From CAJBIL01 sp044359525 (lineage in GTDB: Bacteria; Pseudomonadota; Gammaproteobacteria; Burkholderiales; Rhodocyclaceae): a DNA stretch of 28,753 bases. The stretch spans positions 1 through 28,753 of the forward strand of contig JBIKLY010000042.1 of NCBI GenBank assembly GCA_044359525.1. Reading direction: 5' to 3'. Positions 17,572-26,741 of the stretch are shown here, piece by piece. How positions within the stretch are numbered: the stretch's first letter is position 1; each line of letters opens with the position of its first letter. The position numbers and the translations under genes are program-made. The notes beneath the pieces are model-generated. The model was given only the letters and a program-made list of their open reading frames with translations. It was not told the origin of the DNA and made no database searches.

Positions 17572-18720
17572 TTACTTTCCCTCGGCCTTCTTGTCTTGCA
17601 TGATCTTGATGAAACGGTCGAACAGGTACGCCACATCGGACGGACCAGGGCTCGCCTCGGGGTGTCCCTGGAAAGAGAAGGCCGGCACGTCGGTGCGGGC
17701 AATGCCCTGCAGGGAACCGTCAAACAGCGACACATGCGTGACGCGCAGATTCGCCGGCAGTGTCGCAACATCGACGGCGAAACCGTGGTTCTGACTGGTA
17801 ATCATCACCTGACCGGTATCGACGTCCTTGACCGGGTGGTTGGCACCGTGATGACCGAACTTCATCTTCAGGGTCTTGGCACCGGAGGCCAGTGCCAGCA
17901 ACTGGTGACCAAGGCAGATGCCGTAGGTCGGCACGCCGCTGGCGAGCAACTCGCGAATCGCGATAGTCGCGTAATCGCAGGGCTCCGGATCGCCCGGACC
18001 GTTCGACAGGAAAACACCGTCCGGATTGAGCGCCAGCACATCGGCCGCCGGGGTCTGTGCTGGAACAACCGTAACCTTGCAGCCACGGCTGGCGAGCATG
18101 CGCAGAATATTGCGCTTGATGCCAAAATCGTAGGCGACGACGTGGAATTTCGGTGCGGAAGCCTGCGCATAGCCCTTCAGCGTCCACTCGCCATCCGTCC
18201 ATTCGTAGGGCGAGTCAACGCTGACGACCTTGGCCAGATCCATGCCGGCCAGCCCGGGGAAAGCACGTGCTTCGGCAATTGCCTTGGCCTCATCAACATT
18301 CACAGCCATGATGCAACCGGCCTGCGCACCCTTCTCGCGCAGGATGCGGGTCAGCTTGCGTGTGTCGATGCCGGCGATGCCGACAACACCGTGCTTTTTC
18401 AGATAATCGGGCAGCGTTTCCTGCAAGCGCCAGCTTTCGGCGCGAATCGGCAGATCGCGAATGACCAGGCCGGCGGCAAAGTTGGCGCGTGATTCGAAGT
18501 CCTCGGCGTTGCAGCCGACGTTGCCGATGTGCGGGTAGGTCAGGGTGACGATCTGGCGGCAATAGGACGGATCGGTGAGGATCTCCTGATAGCCGGTCAT
18601 CGCCGTATTGAACACCACCTCGCCGCTGGTGCTGCCTTCGGCGCCGATGGCGTAACCGTGGAAGACAGTACCATCAGCCAGTGCGAGAATCGCGGGCGGA
18701 AGAGTGGGTAACAACGACAC
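17572..18720 (-). CDS. carA: Carbamoyl-phosphate synthase small subunit CarA (glutamine amidotransferase)
   Basis: CarA hydrolyses glutamine and passes ammonia to CarB. The 382-residue protein has the N-terminal small-subunit domain (LALADGTVFHG, then NTAMTGYQEILTDPSY) and a class I amidotransferase domain with nucleophile Cys in YGICLGHQLLALA and the His-Glu pair in FQGHPEASPGP. I chose GTG at 18718-18720 because CAGGAG sits six bases upstream and the length then fits the family; the frame is open to 18783 but runs through the leader hairpins. A promoter and structured leader precede it. carB follows after three bases. Confidence 0.97.
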   Translation of the reverse strand: MSLLPTLPPAILALADGTVFHGYAIGAEGSTSGEVVFNTAMTGYQEILTDPSYCRQIVTLTYPHIGNVGCNAEDFESRANFAAGLVIRDLPIRAESWRLQETLPDYLKKHGVVGIAGIDTRKLTRILREKGAQAGCIMAVNVDEAKAIAEARAFPGLAGMDLAKVVSVDSPYEWTDGEWTLKGYAQASAPKFHVVAYDFGIKRNILRMLASRGCKVTVVPAQTPAADVLALNPDGVFLSNGPGDPEPCDYATIAIRELLASGVPTYGICLGHQLLALASGAKTLKMKFGHHGANHPVKDVDTGQVMITSQNHGFAVDVATLPANLRVTHVSLFDGSLQGIARTDVPAFSFQGHPEASPGPSDVAYLFDRFIKIMQDKKAEGK

Positions 18721-18747
18721 GAAGAACTCCTGTTGATCTTGTTGAAT

Positions 18748-18796
18748 GCGTAGCTTAGATACGCAAAAGCGGGACGAGCACACGGCTCTCCCGCTT
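18748..18796 (-). promoter_or_regulatory. Structured carAB leader with two consecutive hairpins
   Basis: In the presumed 5' leader, AAGCGGGA (minus 18796-18789) pairs with TCCCGCTT (minus 18774-18767), with inner GAGC/GCTC pairing and one bulge, followed by TTTTGCG, a terminator-like shape. Directly after it GCGTA (18764-18760) pairs with TACGC (18752-18748). It could be an attenuator, or a terminator for the upstream kinase gene. No alternative antiterminator fold was worked out. Confidence 0.5.
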
Positions 18797-18816
18797 GAAT
18801 TCTTACAAACCTTTCA

Positions 18817-18845
18817 ATTATACCGGAGGGCACCCTTCGGGGCAA
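18817..18845 (-). promoter_or_regulatory. Sigma70-type promoter for carAB
   Basis: On the minus strand TTGCCC (18845-18840) and a perfect TATAAT (18822-18817) are spaced 17 bases. Transcription would begin near 18810, giving a leader of about 90 bases to the GTG at 18720. Confidence 0.65.
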
Positions 18846-18890
18846 TTCAGAAAATCGGACACAGCAATCGAATTTACGCTGACAAGCGCA

Positions 18891-21443
18891 TTAAACTGGC
18901 AGTTCTCCACGCACAAAGCGCTCTATTTCAGGCTTCAGGCGAGCCATTTCAAACAGCAAAGCATTGAAAAGCTCTGCGCAACGCGCCCAGTCAACGCTTG
19001 CGGCAATCTTGGCCGCACGCTCCAGATCAAGCGCGATACGCCGTGCGGCTTCGCCATGAAAGATAGCAACCAGACTCTTCAAGGTATGCGCATCCATGCA
19101 AAGCTGACCGGCATTCCTTTCTCGAAGCGAAAACTGTATTCGCTCAAGATGATCATCCCACTCATTGATCAGCATACCGGCCATCGTCATCAACAGATCC
19201 CGATCACCCAGATCGCGCATCGCCGCACGCAGATCCAGCGAGGTTGCGGTCAGATTCGGTGTCGCGACGACCTCAACTGGAGAGGCATCGCCCGCAGCAG
19301 CCAAACCCAGACCACGATCAATCGCTGCAAACAGGCTATCCGGCCGGACAGGCTTGGAGACATAGTCATTCATGCCGGCCTCCAGGCAGCGCTCACGATC
19401 ACCTTCCATGGCATTCGCCGTCATGGCAATGATGCAGACTGATTTGAATTCTTCCGACACCACCCAGCTACGCCGCATTTCGCGCGAACGGATCGCTTCG
19501 GTCGCCTCGATGCCGCCCATCACCGGCATCTGCATATCCATCAAAATGAGATCAAACCGGTTTTTCTCAAAATAATCAACCGCTTCAGCGCCATTACTGG
19601 CCAGTGTTACGCCGTAGCCACGCTTCTCCAGCAAACGCTTGGCAAGCTCCTGATTAACCGGATTATCCTCAACCAGCAAAACCGACAGTGCGGCAGAAAC
19701 CTCGTGCGCCCCCTCCCCTTCAATATCAAAGGGCGCGAGGCTCATTACCTCGCCCCCCTGCTGGCCCAAAACCAGCATCAGCGCATCGATCAAGTCTTCC
19801 GGAGCGACCGGTTTAACCAGATAGGTGCCAGCATTGCATTCGCTCAACGGTACCAGATTCTGACGTTGCTGCTCGGTGCTCAACAACATGATCAGTTTTT
19901 CCCCGAACACACCGCACTGCCATGACTCGGCTAATGCCAACCCGCCCGGCGCTGCCATCTGGGCATCGGCCAGTATGAATGCATAGGGAAAACCTGCGGT
20001 ACGTGATCCATCAATAGCAGCCAGCGCAGCCAAGGCATCAGCAACAACGGCAGTCTGTATTCCTGTCCGATCAAGGATCGAGAGCAACTGAGCGGCAACA
20101 GACGCATTGCTCTCGATCAGGAGCGCCCGCTGACCACTGAGATTCGGTGGAACAGGCTCGGCAAAGGCCACCGGATCAAGACCAAAACGCCCGCTAAAAT
20201 AAAAACTGGCCCCTTGGCCCTCGCTGCTTTCCAGCCAGATTCGACCATGCATCATCTGCACCAGATGCGTGCAAATAGTCAGACCCAAACCCGTCCCGCC
20301 AAAACGACGGGTAATCGAGTCATCCGCTTGTGAAAAAGCATCAAAAATTGCACTCTGCCGCGCAGGAGGAATGCCAATACCGGTATCACGTACGGAAAAC
20401 CGGACAAAAGCCGAGCCTGAGGAACATGACTCAAGCACAACGTCAACCGCGATTTCACCCTGCTCGGTAAATTTAACGGCATTGCCCAGCAGATTGGAGA
20501 TAACCTGGCGCAAACGCGTCGGATCACCAAGCACGCGACCGGGGACGTCGTTCGCAACCGAAACAATGACTTCCAGTCCTTTTTTGTATGCTGCCACGGC
20601 ATGAGCACGCGCGGCTTCAAATACCAGGCTGGAAAGCGAAAAGGAAATTTCCTCAAAACGCAATTTGCCGGCTTCAATCTTGGAAAAATCGAGAATGTCG
20701 TTCACGATCGCCAGTAGCGATTCGGCGGAAGACTTGACCGTTTTCAGATAGCGGCGCTGCTCAATATCCAGTTGAGTGTCAAGTGCCAACTCGGTCATTC
20801 CGATGATGCCATTCATCGGCGTACGGATTTCATGGCTCATGTTGGCCATGAATGCACCCCGCGCCCGATTCGCCGATTCAGCCTGCTCCTTGGCCAAAAG
20901 GGCAGCCGCCTCCGCCTGTTTGAAAGCCGAAATATCCCGATGCAGCAACAGGATGCGCAGTGGCTCACCGGCCGCGTCGCGCGCAACGACCATACCCCGG
21001 AGCAGGAGCCATTTCCAATCGCCGGAAGCATTGCGCAAACGACACTCGGCCTGGAAGACACGGGACTTTCCCTGCACATGCGCAGCAATTGCTGCATTGA
21101 GCACGACGAGGTCTTCAGGCTGTGCCAGACGCCGCCAGGCCGAAATGGTGTTTTCAAGCGCATCGTCGGCGTAGCCAAGCAGCGCCTTCCATTGACGTCC
21201 CGACTCGATTCGACCGCTCTGCAGATTCCAGTCGGAAAAAGCATCGGCCGCCAGTTCGGACTGCACCTGATGCAACCCCGCATACTGAGCGAGCAGGCTG
21301 TCTGCGCTTTCAAGAAAGCGGCCAACACCCATGACCAGCGCAGGATGCTGAACCGTCGCATCATCCAGCAAATGCCCCAGCACGGACTCCCCGTCACCGC
21401 CGAAAATTTCGCTGAGCTTGCCGGCGAGCAACTGGGATTTCAT
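18891..21443 (-). CDS. Soluble hybrid sensor histidine kinase (PAS-HisKA-HATPase-REC-REC-HPt)
   Basis: An 850-residue multistep phosphorelay kinase with no membrane helices. Residues about 65-175 are a PAS/PAC sensor. HisKA has NMSHEIRTPMNG (H204). HATPase_c shows the N box (NLLGNAVKFT, 317-326), GIGIP (355-359) and GGTGLGL (382-388). The first receiver (about 438-560) is degenerate: its acidic pair reads ES in LLIESNA, though D493 and K544 remain. The second receiver is complete (VEDN 591-594, D636, K697). The C-terminal HPt has AHTLKS (H786). The architecture resembles BarA-type kinases without the periplasmic sensor. No cognate output regulator is adjacent, so the relay target is elsewhere. 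ATG at 21441-21443 follows AGGTAG. dapB lies 34 bases upstream on the same strand. Confidence 0.95.
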   Translation of the reverse strand: MKSQLLAGKLSEIFGGDGESVLGHLLDDATVQHPALVMGVGRFLESADSLLAQYAGLHQVQSELAADAFSDWNLQSGRIESGRQWKALLGYADDALENTISAWRRLAQPEDLVVLNAAIAAHVQGKSRVFQAECRLRNASGDWKWLLLRGMVVARDAAGEPLRILLLHRDISAFKQAEAAALLAKEQAESANRARGAFMANMSHEIRTPMNGIIGMTELALDTQLDIEQRRYLKTVKSSAESLLAIVNDILDFSKIEAGKLRFEEISFSLSSLVFEAARAHAVAAYKKGLEVIVSVANDVPGRVLGDPTRLRQVISNLLGNAVKFTEQGEIAVDVVLESCSSGSAFVRFSVRDTGIGIPPARQSAIFDAFSQADDSITRRFGGTGLGLTICTHLVQMMHGRIWLESSEGQGASFYFSGRFGLDPVAFAEPVPPNLSGQRALLIESNASVAAQLLSILDRTGIQTAVVADALAALAAIDGSRTAGFPYAFILADAQMAAPGGLALAESWQCGVFGEKLIMLLSTEQQRQNLVPLSECNAGTYLVKPVAPEDLIDALMLVLGQQGGEVMSLAPFDIEGEGAHEVSAALSVLLVEDNPVNQELAKRLLEKRGYGVTLASNGAEAVDYFEKNRFDLILMDMQMPVMGGIEATEAIRSREMRRSWVVSEEFKSVCIIAMTANAMEGDRERCLEAGMNDYVSKPVRPDSLFAAIDRGLGLAAAGDASPVEVVATPNLTATSLDLRAAMRDLGDRDLLMTMAGMLINEWDDHLERIQFSLRERNAGQLCMDAHTLKSLVAIFHGEAARRIALDLERAAKIAASVDWARCAELFNALLFEMARLKPEIERFVRGELPV

Positions 21444-21477
21444 CGATGTGCTACCTGTTCAGATCAGGCGGAAACAT

Positions 21478-22284
21478 TCAACGCAGACCGAGAACATCCT
21501 GCATATCAAACATCCCGCTCTTCTTGCCGGCCAGGAAACGCGCCGCTCGCAGACTACCCAGGGCATAAGGCATGCGACTACCCGCCTTGTGACTGATCTC
21601 GACGCGCTCACCGGTGCCGCAATACATGACCGTATGATCACCGACGATATCGCCGCCACGCACAGTCGCAAAGCCGATGGTCGATGGATCACGCTCGCCG
21701 GTCACGCCTTCGCGTCCATAAATGGCGCAATCCTTAAGATCACGACCGAGCGCCTGCGCCACCACTTCGCCCATACGCAACGCCGTTCCCGACGGCGCAT
21801 CTATTTTGTGCTTGTGATGTGCCTCGACAATCTCGATGTCGTAGCCCTCGCTGAGGATGCGCGAAGCCGTATCCAGCAGTTTGAAAACGACGTTAACCCC
21901 GACACTCATGTTCGGTGCAAAAACTACCGGAATTTCTCGCGCCGCATCGGCAATCGCCTGCTTGCCGGCCGCGTCGAAGCCGGTAGTACCGATCACGATG
22001 GCCGTGTTATGGCGACGGCAGATTTCCAGATGCTCAAGCGTCCCCTCAGGACGGGTAAAATCGATCAGACAATCGGCCAGCGCGATCCCGGCCTCGACGT
22101 CACTCGTAACGACAACACCACAAGGCAGCCCGACCAGTTCGCCGGCATCCTTACCCAGCGCCGGCACACCAGCCTGATCGATCGCTGCCACCAGCGTCGC
22201 TTCGCCGTCTTTCAGCGTCGACTCGATCAGCATCCGCCCCATTCGCCCCGTAGCGCCAACAATTGCGATTTTCAATCCACTCAT
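21478..22284 (-). CDS. dapB: 4-hydroxy-tetrahydrodipicolinate reductase DapB
   Basis: DapB reduces the cyclic product of DapA with NAD(P)H in the lysine and diaminopimelate pathway, which supplies the peptidoglycan cross-link. The 268-residue protein begins MSGLKIAIVGATGRMGR with the nucleotide-binding GxxGxxG, and has IGTTGFD, the catalytic HHKHKIDAPSGTA and a C-terminal domain. The start at 22282-22284 lies one base after the bamE stop; the frame is open to 22443 but only inside bamE. bamE and dapB therefore form one unit, a common betaproteobacterial order near fur and carAB. Confidence 0.97.
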   Translation of the reverse strand: MSGLKIAIVGATGRMGRMLIESTLKDGEATLVAAIDQAGVPALGKDAGELVGLPCGVVVTSDVEAGIALADCLIDFTRPEGTLEHLEICRRHNTAIVIGTTGFDAAGKQAIADAAREIPVVFAPNMSVGVNVVFKLLDTASRILSEGYDIEIVEAHHKHKIDAPSGTALRMGEVVAQALGRDLKDCAIYGREGVTGERDPSTIGFATVRGGDIVGDHTVMYCGTGERVEISHKAGSRMPYALGSLRAARFLAGKKSGMFDMQDVLGLR

Positions 22285-22285
22285 T

Positions 22286-22765
22286 TCAGAACCCGATGAC
22301 TTCCATGGTTTTACCAAAAAACCCTTTTTCCTCGACCGGTGGCAATGGCGCACTGCCATCAGCCGGGATCGAGCCCAGATCAAGCTCACGCAAGCGGACT
22401 TCCGGAACGGCGGCTTCCCCCGTGGCAGCGGGCACAACGTCACCGGCGACGCGAATCAACTTGCCATCAGGGCCGAAGAAAGTTGAAAACTTGCGCGTCT
22501 CGACTTCACCTGTATTTCCCTTTTTCAGGCGGTAAACGTAGTCCCAGCGATCGGCATGGAACATATCAGACAGCATTGGCGTACCCAGGATGAAGCGCAC
22601 CTGATCCCGCGACAAACCGGGACGTAACTGGGAAACCATTTCCTGCGTGAGGACGTTGCCTTGCTGAACGTCAATTTTGTATTCATTGACGATGCGCGGC
22701 ACCGACGAACAGGCAGAAAGTACGCCAACAAGGAGAAAGGCAGTGGTAAATCGCGAAAAGATCAT
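22286..22765 (-). CDS. bamE: Outer membrane assembly lipoprotein BamE (SmpA/OmlA)
   Basis: BamE is a lipoprotein of the BAM complex that inserts beta-barrel proteins into the outer membrane. The 159-residue protein opens with a lipoprotein signal (RFTTAFLLVGVLSAC, lipidated cysteine at about residue 19) and continues with YKIDVQQGNVLTQEMVSQLRPGLSRDQVRFILGTP, the family's conserved block. About 45 residues after the core are Pro/Ala/Glu rich, longer than in the E. coli protein (113 residues). I placed the start at ATG 22763-22765 from the signal peptide; an open frame continues to 22861 without support. It is divergent from fur across 156 bases, in which I found no convincing Fur box. Confidence 0.95.
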   Translation of the reverse strand: MIFSRFTTAFLLVGVLSACSSVPRIVNEYKIDVQQGNVLTQEMVSQLRPGLSRDQVRFILGTPMLSDMFHADRWDYVYRLKKGNTGEVETRKFSTFFGPDGKLIRVAGDVVPAATGEAAVPEVRLRELDLGSIPADGSAPLPPVEEKGFFGKTMEVIGF

Positions 22766-22921
22766 GCGCTTGATTGGTCTTTGTGGATAATCGGTAGTGA
22801 GCTGAGCATCAATGAAGGCAACCGTAATAGCGCAATCATCAAGCTCAATACTCAAACTCATGGCAGACAGTATATGATAACCGAAAAAAACTCCTCACTT
22901 TGCAGCTGATCAAGGCAAGCC

Positions 22922-23371
22922 ATGAGCAATTCCAGCGACCTGAAGAACATGGGGCTCAAAGCCACATTCCCCCGCCTGAAAATTCTCGAACTGTTCGAGA
23001 AAAGCAAAGTCCGCCATTTAACGGCCGAAGATGTTTATCGCCTGCTGATCGCCGAAAATATGGATATCGGACTAGCTACCGTTTATCGTGTACTCACGCA
23101 ATTTGAACAAGCCGGCATGCTGGAGCGGCATCACTTTGAGTCGGGTAAAGCCGTATTTGAAATGAACGCGGAGCAGCACCATGACCACCTGGTGTGTATC
23201 AATTGCGGCCGTGTAGAAGAGTTTTACGACGCGGAAATAGAACGCCGCCAAACCAAAATCGCCAAGGAGCGTGGCTTCGCGATCAAGGAGCACGCGTTGT
23301 ATCTTTACGCCGAATGCGTCAAGCCAGACTGTGAGCATCGGGGCAAATCCGGCAAGAACAGCAGCACGTAA
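22922..23371 (+). CDS. fur: Ferric uptake regulator Fur
   Basis: Fur represses iron-uptake genes when bound to Fe2+. The 149-residue protein has the winged helix (residues about 1-82, recognition helix at GLATVYRVLTQFEQAG) and the dimerisation/metal domain with HHDH (86-89), CINC (92-95), H124, C132 and C137, that is, both cysteine pairs of the structural zinc site plus the regulatory site residues H32 and E80. ATG at 22922 follows AAGG. It is divergent from bamE, the usual betaproteobacterial arrangement. A convergent SprA-type gene lies 53 bases past the stop. Confidence 0.97.
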   Translation: MSNSSDLKNMGLKATFPRLKILELFEKSKVRHLTAEDVYRLLIAENMDIGLATVYRVLTQFEQAGMLERHHFESGKAVFEMNAEQHHDHLVCINCGRVEEFYDAEIERRQTKIAKERGFAIKEHALYLYAECVKPDCEHRGKSGKNSST

Positions 23372-23424
23372 GCTACCGGCACCTGTCGCGCCGAACAGAC
23401 CGCCGACCGGAAAAAAAGCGCCTC

Positions 23425-24000
23425 TCAAGCAAAGAGATCGAAACGGCTTCCGACCTGAATGGACTCGCTGCTGTTGCGCGCAACACCACGATAAAATTCC
23501 GTACTGTTGCCATCGGCTGCATCAGCCTGTTGTTGAATAGCCAATTCCTGCCGTGCCTGCTGCTCCATTTGGCTGGCCTGCGCCGCGACACTGTGATCCT
23601 GCGGTGAAGGATCCGCCGGCGCCAGCGCCGTGGCGCGGATGTGCTGCGCCTTGGGGATGGTTTCCTCCGGCGTACGGGCGGGAGACGTATCAATCGAGAC
23701 TTCACCGGATACGGCGTAGCGCCGGTTATCCGGACCTGTCTGATAGCTGTAAGTGGGTCCGCCAAGAATCAGATCGGCACCCACCGAGATGTGGGCCTGT
23801 TCGTGCGCGCGGACTTTGGTATCGATCCGCTTGAGCTGACTGACCTGCTGCTGTTGCTCCGGGGTGAGTTCCGCCGCAGCACCAGACAACTTGGCAGCGC
23901 GCACAGCATCACCCCGCTTGGTCGCCTGCGGACCAAAACGGGCAAGATTCTCGAAACCGAGACTCTCGCCGACCGCGCTGTTCCCTGCACTCTGGATCAT
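23425..24000 (-). CDS. SprA-related putative metalloprotease
   Basis: A 191-residue protein with HExxH as HEQAH (66-70) inside VRAHEQAHISVGADLILGGPTYSYQTGPDNRRYAVSGEV, read across 63-101, which is the core of the SprA-related family. Conservation of the zinc motif suggests metalloprotease activity, but no substrate is known. There is no signal peptide or membrane segment. Residues 44-60 and about 140-165 are Gln/Glu/Ala rich and probably helical. ATG at 23998-24000 has no clear ribosome site. recN lies 75 bases upstream on the same strand; no functional link to recN or fur is evident. Confidence 0.85.
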   Translation of the reverse strand: MIQSAGNSAVGESLGFENLARFGPQATKRGDAVRAAKLSGAAAELTPEQQQQVSQLKRIDTKVRAHEQAHISVGADLILGGPTYSYQTGPDNRRYAVSGEVSIDTSPARTPEETIPKAQHIRATALAPADPSPQDHSVAAQASQMEQQARQELAIQQQADAADGNSTEFYRGVARNSSESIQVGSRFDLFA

Positions 24001-24075
24001 GAAAAAAGGCTTTCAAACCATCTGGTCACGCCGTCAGCATAGACCATAAGCCAATGATTTTCCAGCACTTGAGAC

Positions 24076-25731
24076 TCAGGAGGTACCGAGCATCTCTTTC
24101 GCGTGCTGGCGAGTAATCGCGGTAATCTCAACGCCGCCCAGCATACGGGCAATCTCCTCGACCCGTGCATCGGCATCAAGCATCGCTACACGGCTGCGAA
24201 TCTCGCCATTCTCGCCGCTTTTCGCCACCTGCCACTGCCAGTTGGCACGTGCCGCAACCTGCGGCAGGTGAGTGACGCACAAGACTTGCCGCTGCACCCC
24301 CAGTTCGCGCAACAATCGGCCGACCACCTCGGCGACGCCACCGCCAATACCGACATCGACCTCGTCGAAAATCAGGGTCGGCACACTTGCCGCCTGACTG
24401 GTAACGACCTGGATCGCCAGACTGATGCGCGACAATTCGCCACCTGAAGCCACCTTGGCCAATGCGCGCGATTCGCTGCCCGACAGGCCGGCGATCCGAA
24501 ATTCAGCCTGCTCAAGCCCGAAGGCGTTGCCACCGTCAATGGTTTGCAGCGCGATTTCAAAGACGCCGCCGCCCAGCGCCAATTGCTGCATCACACGACT
24601 GACCTCAATGCCGAGCAGCTTCGCTGCTTTCAGCCGTTCTTTCGAGAGACGCTGCGCCAGGCTTTCATACTGTTCGCGTGCCTTGGCGGCACGCGCTGTC
24701 AATGCCGCAACATCGGCGGCCTCACCGAGCGCACTCAGACGCTCCTGCCAGCGCGCCAGCATGGCCGGCAATTCATCCGGATTTGAACGAAACTTGCGAG
24801 CACAATCGAGCACGGCTTCAATTCGCCGCTCAACCTCACCGAGCCGCGCGGGGTCAAGCTCGACACGATCAGCGTAACGACGCAAGACCGAGATTGCTTC
24901 GGCAAGCTCGGCCTGCGCCGACTGCAAGGAAGCGGCCACCTCAGCCAGCGCCGGATCGTATTCGGCCAGCCCGTCCACCCGACTGACCACCGTATCGACC
25001 TGCGCTTCGCAAGCCACATCGCCCTCAGAAAGTATCGCCAGCGAGAAACGAACGCCTTCAACCAGACTCGCCGCATGCGCCAGGCGCTTGTGTTCGCTGT
25101 TCAGCACGCCCCACTCGTCAGCCGAAAAACCGAGCGCTTCCAGCTCACGAACCTGCCAGTCAAGTTGCTCACGCTCGCGGATCAGTGCCTCGGCACCACC
25201 GGCGGCGGCCTCAAGGGCAAGTTTCAACTCGCGCCAGACACGCCAGGCGCTGCTCACCTGAGTTAGTAAGGGGTTAAGTCCGGCATGCGCATCGAGCAAG
25301 GCGCGCTGGGCATCGCCACGCAGCAAGGACTGATGCGCATGCTGGCCGTGAATATCGACCAGCGACTCGGCAACCTCGCGCAGTTGCTGAACGGTCACCG
25401 GTGAGCCATTAAGATAAGCACGCGAGCGGCCGTTACTGTCGAGCACCCGGCGCAGCAACAGGCCCTCGTCGACATCCAGGTCGTGCTCACGCAACCAGTC
25501 GGCAGCGGCCGGCGCACCTTCAAGATCAAACTCGGCACTCACTTCAGCCCGCTCGGCGCCGCTGCGAATCCAACTGGCATCGGCGCGCTCACCAAGGGCA
25601 AAAGCCAGCGCATCGACCAGAATCGACTTCCCCGCACCAGTCTCGCCGGTAAGCGTGCCGAAACCGGCCTCGAAAGCCAGTTCCAGGCGATCGACCAGGA
25701 CAAAATCACGAATCGTCAAACGACGCAGCAT
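24076..25731 (-). CDS. recN: DNA repair protein RecN
   Basis: RecN is an SMC-like ATPase that holds broken DNA ends together during recombinational repair. The 551-residue protein has Walker A GETGAGKS (about 29-36), a long central coiled coil (about 160-360), the ABC signature in VASGGELSRISLA and Walker B in LIFDEVDVGIGGG, followed by the THLPQVAA switch. Length matches the family. ATG at 25729-25731. nadK ends 26 bases upstream on the same strand, so the two are probably cotranscribed. No LexA box was identified in the short gap. Confidence 0.97.
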   Translation of the reverse strand: MLRRLTIRDFVLVDRLELAFEAGFGTLTGETGAGKSILVDALAFALGERADASWIRSGAERAEVSAEFDLEGAPAAADWLREHDLDVDEGLLLRRVLDSNGRSRAYLNGSPVTVQQLREVAESLVDIHGQHAHQSLLRGDAQRALLDAHAGLNPLLTQVSSAWRVWRELKLALEAAAGGAEALIREREQLDWQVRELEALGFSADEWGVLNSEHKRLAHAASLVEGVRFSLAILSEGDVACEAQVDTVVSRVDGLAEYDPALAEVAASLQSAQAELAEAISVLRRYADRVELDPARLGEVERRIEAVLDCARKFRSNPDELPAMLARWQERLSALGEAADVAALTARAAKAREQYESLAQRLSKERLKAAKLLGIEVSRVMQQLALGGGVFEIALQTIDGGNAFGLEQAEFRIAGLSGSESRALAKVASGGELSRISLAIQVVTSQAASVPTLIFDEVDVGIGGGVAEVVGRLLRELGVQRQVLCVTHLPQVAARANWQWQVAKSGENGEIRSRVAMLDADARVEEIARMLGGVEITAITRQHAKEMLGTS

Positions 25732-25757
25732 GGATCTTCAATATCTTTCAGGAATGC

Positions 25758-26684
25758 TCAGTGGACTTTTGGCTGCTCGCTCCAGTGCAGTTTCTGACGC
25801 AGCATGGCGAAATAACTGTGGCCGGGCGGATGAAGAAAACAGATCGAATACTCGGAACGGCGAATACGCACCGCATCGTCGCGTTTCAGATCGACAGTCA
25901 CCTGACCGTCAAAGTGCGCGCGCGAGTCGGTGGCCTGAATGATACGAATTTCAATTTCGCTGCGGTCGCCAATCAGAATCGGCCGGTTGGTGAGCGCATG
26001 CGGGCAAAGCGGCACCAGGGCAATACCGGCCACCTGTGGATGCATGATCGGGCCGTTGGCCGACAGTGAATAAGCGGTCGAACCGGTTGGCGTGGCGACA
26101 ATCAGGCCATCCGAACGCAGGTTGTAAATAAACTCGCCGTCGATGAACAAGCCGAACTCGATCATCCGGCCGATCGCCCCCTTATCGACCACAACATCGT
26201 TCAAGGCCAGGGTGGACATCATGCTCACGCCATCACGCAAAATCTCGGCATCGAGCAGCAAACGGTTTTCGGAGACGAAGCGGCCCGCGAGCAGGTCATC
26301 CATGCAACTGAGCATGTCGTCGCGCGCGATGTCGGTCATGAAGCCCAGGCGTCCCTGGTTCACCCCGACCAGCGGCACGCGGTAGCGTGCCAATTGCCGG
26401 GCTGCATTGAGCATAGTGCCGTCGCCACCAAGCACAATGGCGATATCCGCCTGCGCGCCAATCGATGCAAAATCGGCGCTCATCCAGCTGCGTGGATCAA
26501 CCGGCATATCAACGTTCCGCGCGGTTTCTTCCTCGATCAACACGGCAATACCGCGTTCGTGCAGATATTTGGCCAGCAAACGCAAAGACTCCGCAATCTC
26601 CGGGCTGTGGTATTTTCCGATCAGCGCAATGCTGCGGGGCGGCGTCAGCCTGCCGGCAGGCGCGGTAGCAAGGGCATCATTCAT
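25758..26684 (-). CDS. nadK: NAD kinase NadK
   Basis: NadK phosphorylates NAD to NADP. The 308-residue protein carries the family motifs LGGDGTML (about 86-93), NQGRLGFMTD, and GSTAYSLSANGPIMHP. I placed the start at ATG 26682-26684; the frame continues to 26711 and no start has a good ribosome site, so the first 15-20 residues are uncertain (the conserved part begins at SIALIGKYHSP). It is divergent from hrcA with 85 bases between and followed by recN, the grouping seen widely in betaproteobacteria. Confidence 0.96.
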   Translation of the reverse strand: MNDALATAPAGRLTPPRSIALIGKYHSPEIAESLRLLAKYLHERGIAVLIEEETARNVDMPVDPRSWMSADFASIGAQADIAIVLGGDGTMLNAARQLARYRVPLVGVNQGRLGFMTDIARDDMLSCMDDLLAGRFVSENRLLLDAEILRDGVSMMSTLALNDVVVDKGAIGRMIEFGLFIDGEFIYNLRSDGLIVATPTGSTAYSLSANGPIMHPQVAGIALVPLCPHALTNRPILIGDRSEIEIRIIQATDSRAHFDGQVTVDLKRDDAVRIRRSEYSICFLHPPGHSYFAMLRQKLHWSEQPKVH

Positions 26685-26741
26685 GGGCCGAATTAAACCA
26701 CAACTGCGCACCTTTCGCCGTACCTACACAAGCGCCCCATT

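Noticed and set aside
22286..22861. Extended bamE start at 22861 and extended dapB start at 22443
   Set aside because: The bamE extension precedes a clear lipoprotein signal peptide, and the dapB extension lies inside bamE without homology.
22766..22921. Fur box in the bamE-fur gap
   Set aside because: No adequate match to the GATAAT-type repeat; TATGATAA near 22875 is isolated.
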